Positions 1 to 6,105 of a DNA stretch of 36,896 nucleotides are shown one piece after another. Source of the DNA: JBOHUC01 sp050733935 (GTDB taxonomy: Bacteria; Eisenbacteria; RBG-16-71-46; DASYSL01); the NCBI GenBank assembly GCA_050733935.1, contig JBOHUC010000042.1, forward strand, positions 1 to 36,896. Direction: 5' to 3'. Below the pieces are notes generated by a model. That model had not been told where the DNA came from. It saw only the letters and a program-made list of their open reading frames with translations, and did not search any database. Position 1 is the first letter of the stretch, and each line of letters opens with the position of its first letter. The translations under genes and the position numbers were made by a program.

Positions 1-555
1 CACGGCTCGGGGACGGCGCGCGGACTCGCACTCGACCTCGGGCTGAGCGGGACCCGGTTTGGCATCCTCGCGAGCTACGGCGTGCAGCACGCGCGCCTCA
101 CCGGGGGCGGGACGACCTACGCCCCGAGTCACAGCGCGACGCACTTTCTGGAAGGTGGTCTCACGCTCCACCCGTCGGCCACCGCTTCGATCCGACTCGG
201 AGTGGCTGCCGCGCTCGGGCGGCGAACGACTCCGGTCGATGGCAGCTTCCAGTGGGAAGCCCACAACCTCCTCGACCGGGGTGCGGAGTTCGTGGGTAGC
301 CCGAACCAGGATACGGGGGCGCTCGGGGCGGCCGCGCTTCCCGGTTACCTCCGACTCGACCTCGGAGTACGCAAGCACTGGCACTTCGATCTCGGCGGGC
401 GGGACGTTGCGCTTGGCGTTTTCGGCACGATGACGAATCTCCTCGGCCGCGAGAATGTCCTGACGTACGCACGCGATCCATCGACCGGGCAACGCACCCG
501 AATCCTGATGCGCCCGCGCGCTCCGCTCGTAGTCGGGCTCGACTGGCGGTTCTGA
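1..555 (+). CDS. TonB-dependent receptor, C-terminal part (cut by left edge)
   Basis: The frame is open from base 1 and ends at TGA 553-555, giving 184 residues with no start in the window. The protein shows alternating beta-strand segments (LRLDLGVRKHWHF, VALGVFGTMTNLLGRENV) and ends in ...GLDWRF. A terminal aromatic residue and the 'xNLLxRxNV' segment followed by a final strand are typical of the last strands of TonB-dependent outer-membrane receptors. Substrate cannot be told, because the plug and N-terminus lie outside the window. It is followed by an ECF sigma factor after 67 bp on the same strand; a receptor next to an ECF sigma/anti-sigma pair recalls cell-surface signalling, but the usual FecR-type anti-sigma is not evident here. 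Another outer-membrane beta-barrel family remains possible. Confidence 0.75.
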   Translation, partial: HGSGTARGLALDLGLSGTRFGILASYGVQHARLTGGGTTYAPSHSATHFLEGGLTLHPSATASIRLGVAAALGRRTTPVDGSFQWEAHNLLDRGAEFVGSPNQDTGALGAAALPGYLRLDLGVRKHWHFDLGGRDVALGVFGTMTNLLGRENVLTYARDPSTGQRTRILMRPRAPLVVGLDWRF

Positions 556-612
556 ACGGGTCTCGGCCGATTTCCTGTCACAAACGAGAGTCGCCCGCGG
601 TTCCTCTCTTTG

Positions 613-618
613 AGGAGG
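613..618 (+). promoter_or_regulatory. Shine-Dalgarno AGGAGG that selects a TTG start
   Basis: AGGAGG lies 4 nt before TTG at 623. No ATG occurs in the frame until about residue 48, inside the conserved sigma region 2, so this site supports the TTG start of the sigma factor. Confidence 0.6.
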
Positions 619-622
619 GCGC

Positions 623-1180
623 TTGGACGCTCGCGATCCGGCTCACTTCCATGCCCAGTTCACGACGCTGTTCGACGCTCGCTTTCCGGGCCTGTTCCGC
701 TATTTGAACCGGCTGGCGGGCGAGCCGGAACTGGCCGCGGACGTGGCGCAGGAGGCGTTCGTTCGGCTGTATCGGCGCGGGTCCTTTCCCGATGCGCCCG
801 AGGCGTGGCTCGTGACCGTCGCGATGAACCTGCTGCGGAACGAGCTCTCCTCCCGGAGCCGGAGGTCGCGCCTCCTCGGCCCCGTGCGCGGCGAGAACGT
901 CCTCGGGGATCCTCCGCCCCCGCCGGGCGTATCGGAAGCGCACGAATCGACGCGCCGCCGCGTGCGGAGCGTGCTCGACCACTTGAGCGAACGCGACCGA
1001 AGTCTCCTTCTACTGCGCGCAGAAGGCTGGTCGTACCGGGAGATCGCAACCGCGCTCGGCCTCCGCGAGACGAGCGTCGGGGTCCTGCTGGCACGTGCGC
1101 GACAGGCGTTTCGCAAGGCCTACGGCAGCACCCCTCCGTCCACTGCAAGAGAATGCGAGGAGTCTCCGAATGCAGATTGA
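623..1180 (+). CDS. ECF RNA polymerase sigma factor
   Basis: This 185-residue protein is the usual size for an extracytoplasmic-function sigma-70 factor. Region 2 is visible near residues 15-70 (DARFPGLFRYL, AADVAQEAFVRLYRR, AWLVTVAMNLLRNE). Region 4 spans about 110-165, with a helix-turn-helix (LLLLRAEGWSYREIATALG, then VGVLLARARQAFRK). It would direct core RNA polymerase to a small regulon. The start is TTG with AGGAGG just upstream. The 3' end overlaps the next gene by 11 bp, so the two are probably co-translated, which fits a sigma/anti-sigma pair. The preceding gene on the same strand encodes a TonB-dependent receptor C-terminus. The target promoter cannot be read from the sequence. Confidence 0.92.
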   Translation: MDARDPAHFHAQFTTLFDARFPGLFRYLNRLAGEPELAADVAQEAFVRLYRRGSFPDAPEAWLVTVAMNLLRNELSSRSRRSRLLGPVRGENVLGDPPPPPGVSEAHESTRRRVRSVLDHLSERDRSLLLLRAEGWSYREIATALGLRETSVGVLLARARQAFRKAYGSTPPSTARECEESPNAD

Positions 1181-1832
1181 CGAGGAACGGGACGAAGCTG
1201 AGATCGCGGCACTCCTCCGGGTGCTCGACGATCCCGCACCGGCGATCGACGCGGAGGCGATCGCGGCGCGTGCGCGTCGTGCGGACACGGCCGTGGCCCG
1301 GAGACCAGGCGCCCGGACGACGGTCCTCCGGTGGGCTGCCGGAGTCCTCGTTGCGGCGGGACTCGCGGGAATCGCGTATGCGATTCCAGGTTCGCCCGTT
1401 CGGGAGTGGATGACCCAGGTCCTCCGCCGTCCCACTGTCCCGCCGAGCACGGAAGCTCCGCGGGAATCCGGCCCCGCGGCCCGGCCGGCCGGATCGGGGA
1501 TCGCTGTTTCACCGGGTGCGAATCTCGTCCTCGAGTTTGTGTCACCGCAGGCTTCCGGGTCGGCTCGTGTGAGTCTCACGTCCGCTCCGGACCTGGTCGT
1601 CCGCGCAGTGGACGGGACCGCGAGCTTCACGGCGGACATCGATCGGCTCGTGATCGGGAACGAGGGCTCTGCCGCTTCCTACGAGATTGAAATCCCGCAA
1701 TCGGCGCCCCGCGTCGAGATTCGCGTCGGCGCCATCCAGGTCTTCCTCAAGGAAGGCGATGTGATCACGCCGGCCCCGGGCGCCCCCTCCCCCGGCCCCT
1801 ACCTCGTCCCGCTCCAGAAAGCGGGTCCATGA
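1170..1832 (+). CDS. Probable membrane-bound anti-sigma factor
   Basis: The 220-residue protein begins at ATG 1170, preceded by GAGGAG (1157-1162) at good spacing. An upstream in-frame start exists but would lie deep inside the sigma gene and lacks this ribosome site. Residues 1-50 are acidic then basic and would be cytoplasmic. A single hydrophobic segment at about 52-72 (WAAGVLVAAGLAGIAYAIP) would cross the inner membrane. The remainder is a beta-rich periplasmic domain ending in a Pro-rich tail. No zinc-binding HxxxCxxC motif of ZAS anti-sigma factors is seen. The role is inferred from the overlap with the ECF gene, the size and the topology; sequence similarity to a named anti-sigma family is not obvious. 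Confidence 0.65.
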   Translation: MQIDEERDEAEIAALLRVLDDPAPAIDAEAIAARARRADTAVARRPGARTTVLRWAAGVLVAAGLAGIAYAIPGSPVREWMTQVLRRPTVPPSTEAPRESGPAARPAGSGIAVSPGANLVLEFVSPQASGSARVSLTSAPDLVVRAVDGTASFTADIDRLVIGNEGSAASYEIEIPQSAPRVEIRVGAIQVFLKEGDVITPAPGAPSPGPYLVPLQKAGP

Positions 1833-1836
1833 GAGG

Positions 1837-4800
1837 TCAAGGGACCGCGCGGGCCGGGGTCGCAGGTCCTGCGTTCGAAAGCGCACTGTCGATTTGAACG
1901 AGCTTCTGTCCGAGCTCCGAGTCCGGACCGGCTCCGACCTGGACCGCGATCGCTCGAGCCTCGTCCAACGTCGCGCGCGCGGCGGTCGGGTCCCCGTTTC
2001 GGAGCTCGAGGAAGACGCGTGTGCAGAGCACGTTCGCGACCTCGGCCGGCGTATCGATCTCGCGGAGGATCTCTTCCGCTCGAGTGAGCGCATCGCGAGC
2101 TTCGTCGTTTCGGCCCTGTCGGTGGAGAAGGTCCCCAATCGTTCCAAGGGCGATTCCCTCTCCCCGCAGGTCCCCGATCTCGCGATGGATCGCGAGCGCC
2201 GCTTCGAGCAGAGGCCGTCCCTCCTCCAGGCGGCCCGTCAGCAGGGCGATGTTGCCAAGGCTCGAGAGATAGGTGGCCTCGAAGCGTCGGGCGCCCACGT
2301 CGCGGAAGATCGCGAGCGCGGCCTCGCAGTGCTGCCGCCCTTCCTCGATGCGGCCCTGATCCACGCGCACGTTGCCCACCTGACCCAGCGCCACGCCCTG
2401 CGCGCGCCGGTCACCGGTTTCGCGATGAATCTCGAGGGCGAGCTCGTTGTGTCGCACCGCCTCCTCGAGCTGGCCCTGCTCGCGGAGGAGGATGGCCAGA
2501 TTGCTCAGGATGACGCCTTCGAACCGGCGATTGCCCACTTCCCGATGGATGGCGAGCGCGGCTTCCATGCGACCGCGGCTCTCCTCGATACGGCTCTGGT
2601 CGAGAGCCACCGTACCGAGGTAGCCCGTGAAAACGCCTTCGAGGCGCCGGTCGCCGAGCTCCTGGTGAATCGCCAGCGCCGCCTCGAAGTGCGCGCGTGC
2701 GTCGTCCAGGTGCGCGCGCTCGGCGTGCAGGATGCCGAGCGAACCGAGGACCATCCCCTCGATCCGTCGCGCTCCTTCCGCACGCGCGATCTCGAGCGCT
2801 TCCTCCCAGTGCGGGAGAGCCTCGTCCATTCGCCCGGAAAGCCTCTCGGACATTCCGAGCGCCCACAGGACGTCGGCCTTGTCCGCGCGGTCGAGAGTGA
2901 GACCGCTCAACACCTCTCTCCCGAGCTGAATGGCAGCATCGAATGGGCCCCGAAGCGCGAGCACCTCTACCGTCGCCCGGTACGTGGGAACGGCCGTGCG
3001 GGCGTCTCCGCGCGCGAGGGCACGCCGGCACGCCGCCGTGAGATTCTCCACCTCGCGCTCGGCTCGGCGTCGCCGCGCGGTCCCACCGTGACGGTCCAGC
3101 GCGTCGATCGCCTCGTTCGCGCCAAAGCGTGCACACCAGGCTCCGTGCCGCTCCTCGGCAAGTCGTTGGACGCCCGACTCGCGCTCCCCGAGCCGCGTGC
3201 GCGCGTACTCCTGAAGGCTCACGTACATGCCGAAGCGAACTTCGGGCAGGGCCTCGCCCGGCCCCGCGCCGGGAACCCAGGTTCTAAGGAGGCTCTTGTC
3301 CACGAGCGATTGAAGGACGTCGAGAACCCCGCGCGCCTCTTCCCACGGGCGGAGATCGAGCACCGCCTGCGCGGCCTCGAGCGTGAATCCGCCCTCGAAG
3401 ATCGAGCACTGCGACCACGCGGCCTGCTCGACCGGAGTGAGCGGCTCCCACGAGCCGTCGATCGCACCGGCGAGCGTCTCATGCCGGGCGCTCCGTCCGC
3501 CTGTGAGGAGCTGGAATCGATTTCGCATCTGGGACGCAATCTCGAGAGCGCTCATCACCCGCATGCGCGAGGCGGCGAGCTCGATCGCAAGCGGCATCCC
3601 TTCGACGAGCCGCACGATCTCCCGCGCCGCTTCGGCCTCTCCACCGACGAGCTCGTGCGCGGGCCGGAGGCCGCGCGCACGCGTCCGGAACAACTCCACG
3701 CCGGTCTCCTCCGCCAAGGGCTCCACCGGCTGCACGCGCTCGAGGTTCAGGTTCAGGCGTTCGCGACTGGTCACGACGAAGCGGGCGTCCGGCGCCTGCT
3801 CGAGCCACCGACCGAGCGTTTCCGCCGCGTGGGACGTCACCCGTTCGAAGTTGTCGAGGATCAGAAGGCAGCGACCACGCCCGGCGATCGCGTGACCGAG
3901 CTGCCCGATCGCATCGCCCCGGCCAATCGGAATCGCGAGCGCGCCGGCGACGGCGGAGAGGATTCCGTGCACGTCCCGCGCGTCCGTGAGATCACAGAAC
4001 CAGACTCCGCCGGGCCACGCGCCATGACCCTTCCATCCGTGTCGCACGGCGAGCCGGGTCTTCCCCATTCCTCCCGGGCCGAGCAGGGTCACAAGACGCG
4101 AGTCCGCGGCCAGACTGCTCTCGAGGGTCTCGAGATCCGCCTCCCGGCCCACGAACGGATCCCGTTCGGCGGGAAGCGAACGACGGCTGTCGGGAATGTG
4201 CTCGACCGCCTCGACGGGAGTCGCGGGCCTTCGTCCATTGAGCGCTTCCGCGACGTCTTCCGCACGCCGGAACCGCCGTCGTGGATCGGGAGCGAGACAG
4301 CGGCGGATGACCGCGTCCCAGCGCTCGTCGAGCGTCGAGGGTGCGCGATCATGCCTCTGCCCCGTCGTGCCGGGAGGCAGCGTGCCGGTCACCATCTCAT
4401 GGAGCACGACGCCGAGCGCGTAGATGTCCGCCGCGGGGCCGACCTCCTCTCCGCGCACCTGCTCGGGCGCCATGTAGGCCGGCGTTCCGATGATCGGCGC
4501 GGGTCCCCCCTCCGAATCCGTGCGCTCGACTCGTGCCGTCCAGCGTGCCGTGCCGAAGTCGGTCACGACGGCCGTCTCCGCCGGCTCGCTGCCATCCGGG
4601 TCGACGAGCATGATGTTGCCGGGTTTGAAGTCGCGGTGGACGACGCCCGCCTGATGCGCCGCGCCGAGTCCTGCCGCCATCTGTTGCGCGAGGTGCAAAG
4701 CGCGATCCGGCGGAATCCGGCCCTCGACCCTCAGCCGGTCCGAGAGAGTCGCGCCGTGGAGGCGCTCCATGGTGAGGAACCACACCGCTTCGTCCGCCTC

Positions 4801-5256
4801 GCCGTGTCGATCGAGGTCGTACACGCGGCAGACGTTCGGGTGCCACACCGCGCGGGCGAGCAGGCCCTCGAGCCGCAGTCGCTCGAGGGATTCGTCCTTG
4901 TCGTCCGCATGGCGCAGGGTCTTGAGCGCGACGGTGATCCCGAGCGCTTCGTCGCGGGCTTCGTAGACTTCGCCCATCCCTCCCCGTCCGAGGAGAGCCT
5001 GAACGAGATAGCGGTCCGCGATTCGATCGCCGGGGACGAAGCGTGCCGGCTCGGTGTCCGCGAGGGCGTTGAGCCAGGACGTCGGGAGCTCGTCCACGAC
5101 CGGGGCTTCAAGGAGGGAGATCACTTCGTCGAACAGATCGCGCTCGCGACCGCACGCCGTTTCCAGGAAGGACCTGCGTCCGCTCTCGGGCCGTTCGAGA
5201 GCCTGCTCGATCAGGGACTGGATGCGCTCCCAGCGCGCGGGGTCTTCCCGGCTCAC
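1837..5256 (-). CDS. Ser/Thr protein kinase fused to STAND ATPase and TPR repeats
   Basis: The 1139-residue protein starts at GTG 5256, whose GTGA overlaps the TGA of the upstream sigma gene. A short acidic/helical N-terminus (1-75) is followed by a Hanks-type kinase at about 82-340: glycine loop LGRGGMGEVYEA, Lys112 in VALK, catalytic HRDFKPGN (Asp209, Asn214), DFG at 233-235 and GTPAYMAPEQ. Next is an NTPase of the STAND/AfsR-like type, with Walker A GPGGMGKT at 393-400 and Walker B LLILDNFE near 464. The C-terminal third has about seven 40-residue TPR units with a recurrent ALAIHREIGDRR pattern. All catalytic residues of the kinase are present. No transmembrane segment is evident, so it is probably a soluble signalling hub. 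It likely controls, or is controlled with, the co-transcribed sigma factor. It ends 4 bp from the opposing anti-sigma gene. Confidence 0.93.
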   Translation of the reverse strand: MSREDPARWERIQSLIEQALERPESGRRSFLETACGRERDLFDEVISLLEAPVVDELPTSWLNALADTEPARFVPGDRIADRYLVQALLGRGGMGEVYEARDEALGITVALKTLRHADDKDESLERLRLEGLLARAVWHPNVCRVYDLDRHGEADEAVWFLTMERLHGATLSDRLRVEGRIPPDRALHLAQQMAAGLGAAHQAGVVHRDFKPGNIMLVDPDGSEPAETAVVTDFGTARWTARVERTDSEGGPAPIIGTPAYMAPEQVRGEEVGPAADIYALGVVLHEMVTGTLPPGTTGQRHDRAPSTLDERWDAVIRRCLAPDPRRRFRRAEDVAEALNGRRPATPVEAVEHIPDSRRSLPAERDPFVGREADLETLESSLAADSRLVTLLGPGGMGKTRLAVRHGWKGHGAWPGGVWFCDLTDARDVHGILSAVAGALAIPIGRGDAIGQLGHAIAGRGRCLLILDNFERVTSHAAETLGRWLEQAPDARFVVTSRERLNLNLERVQPVEPLAEETGVELFRTRARGLRPAHELVGGEAEAAREIVRLVEGMPLAIELAASRMRVMSALEIASQMRNRFQLLTGGRSARHETLAGAIDGSWEPLTPVEQAAWSQCSIFEGGFTLEAAQAVLDLRPWEEARGVLDVLQSLVDKSLLRTWVPGAGPGEALPEVRFGMYVSLQEYARTRLGERESGVQRLAEERHGAWCARFGANEAIDALDRHGGTARRRRAEREVENLTAACRRALARGDARTAVPTYRATVEVLALRGPFDAAIQLGREVLSGLTLDRADKADVLWALGMSERLSGRMDEALPHWEEALEIARAEGARRIEGMVLGSLGILHAERAHLDDARAHFEAALAIHQELGDRRLEGVFTGYLGTVALDQSRIEESRGRMEAALAIHREVGNRRFEGVILSNLAILLREQGQLEEAVRHNELALEIHRETGDRRAQGVALGQVGNVRVDQGRIEEGRQHCEAALAIFRDVGARRFEATYLSSLGNIALLTGRLEEGRPLLEAALAIHREIGDLRGEGIALGTIGDLLHRQGRNDEARDALTRAEEILREIDTPAEVANVLCTRVFLELRNGDPTAARATLDEARAIAVQVGAGPDSELGQKLVQIDSALSNAGPATPARAVP

Positions 5257-5843
5257 GAGCGGCCCGCCAGCTCGCGTCCGAGCCACAGACGCACGAGGCT
5301 CCAGTCACGTTTCGCTGTGCCCGGGGAGACCTCGAGCACCGCCGCGGTCTCCTCGATCGTCATGCCACCGAAGAATCGGCATTCGACAACGCGCGCATGG
5401 CGTGGGTTCACGGCCGCGAGCCGTTCGAGCGCGGCATCGAGTGCGAGGATCCGGTCGGCCTCGTCGACCGGCAGGCCGCCCGCTTCCTCGACGGACAGAT
5501 TCGCCGCAGTCTCGAGCGGGGAGTGCGCCGCGCCGCCGCCGCGCTTGATTCGCTTTCGCCTTCGCGCGTGGCTCACCAGGATGTTCCGCATGGCCTGGGC
5601 GGCAATCGCAAGGAAGTGCGCGCGCGATTTCCAGTGCACTCGATCGAGCCCGATGAGCTTGAGATAGGCCTCGTGCACCAACCCGGTCGTGTTGAGCGTG
5701 TGACCTTGCCGCTCGTAGCGGAGCTTCCGACGTGCGATGGCCCGCAACTCGTCGTAGACGAGCGGAACGAGCTCGTTCAGTGCCCCCCGATTGCCGTTGT
5801 TGAGCGACAGCAGGAGCTCGGTCGCGTCGCTTCGAGTCGGCAT
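5253..5843 (-). CDS. ECF-type RNA polymerase sigma factor (ECF-subfamily paired with kinases)
   Basis: The 196-residue protein starts at ATG 5843 (MPTRSDATELLLSL), with GGAG 6 nt upstream. An alternative upstream start would run through the tandem repeat in the spacer and is less likely. Region 2 covers about 10-75 (ELVPLVYDELRAIARRKL, LVHEAYLKLI, HFLAIAAQAMRNILV). Region 4 lies at about 145-190 (RFFGGMTIEETAAVLEVS, AKRDW). The sequence style (TTGLVHEAYLKLIG, RRRKRIKRGGG) is that of the 'sigma-70 ECF' group common in Acidobacteria, Planctomycetes and Gemmatimonadota. That group is often encoded directly upstream of large Ser/Thr kinases with TPR repeats, as here. The stop codon overlaps the kinase GTG, so translation is coupled. 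Partner switching through phosphorylation is an inference. Confidence 0.92.
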   Translation of the reverse strand: MPTRSDATELLLSLNNGNRGALNELVPLVYDELRAIARRKLRYERQGHTLNTTGLVHEAYLKLIGLDRVHWKSRAHFLAIAAQAMRNILVSHARRRKRIKRGGGAAHSPLETAANLSVEEAGGLPVDEADRILALDAALERLAAVNPRHARVVECRFFGGMTIEETAAVLEVSPGTAKRDWSLVRLWLGRELAGRS

Positions 5844-5860
5844 GCGGGCTCCGGGCGAGG

Positions 5861-5890
5861 GCAAAGGGCGGCAAAGGGCGGCAAAGGGCC
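5861..5890. repeat. Three tandem 10-bp repeats upstream of the sigma gene
   Basis: GCAAAGGGCG occurs three times head to tail (5861-5870, 5871-5880, 5881-5890); the last base of the third copy is C. The block begins 18 bp upstream of the minus-strand sigma start codon at 5843. The 10-bp period places each copy on nearly the same face of the helix. It may be a set of protein sites or a slippage-prone 5' leader. Confidence 0.85.
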
Positions 5891-5925
5891 ACTGTGCGGG
5901 GGAGAGGTCGTCTCCACGGGCCCGC

Positions 5926-5957
5926 GTACAGAACGTACGCTGACGTACGTTTTGTAC
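5926..5957. promoter_or_regulatory. 14-bp inverted repeat, candidate operator
   Basis: The left arm GTACAGAACGTACG (5926-5939) and right arm CGTACGTTTTGTAC (5944-5957) pair at 13 of 14 positions around a 4-nt spacer, CTGA. Each arm contains its own CGTACG palindrome. The site lies between the divergent sigma/kinase operon (start 5843) and the secreted propeller gene (start 6106). It stands out from the GC-rich surroundings. A dimeric regulator site or an RNA hairpin are both possible. Confidence 0.6.
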
Positions 5958-6105
5958 AACCTCCTGGAAGGGACCCGGCTGCAATTCGTTGTAGGAATAC
6001 CGGTTGGATCAATCCTCCGGCCGGGTTGGCCGTTTCGGCTCCGTTTGGCGCTTTCTCCCGTGATCGCGGTCCCGCGAACCACGCTTCACCGGAGGAGAAG
6101 TCGCC

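Noticed and set aside
1894..5667. Very long open frame on the strand opposite the kinase gene (1257 codons)
   Set aside because: It is a GC-bias shadow: the minus strand has a complete kinase-ATPase-TPR protein and a sigma factor, while this frame shows no recognisable domain and no ribosome site.
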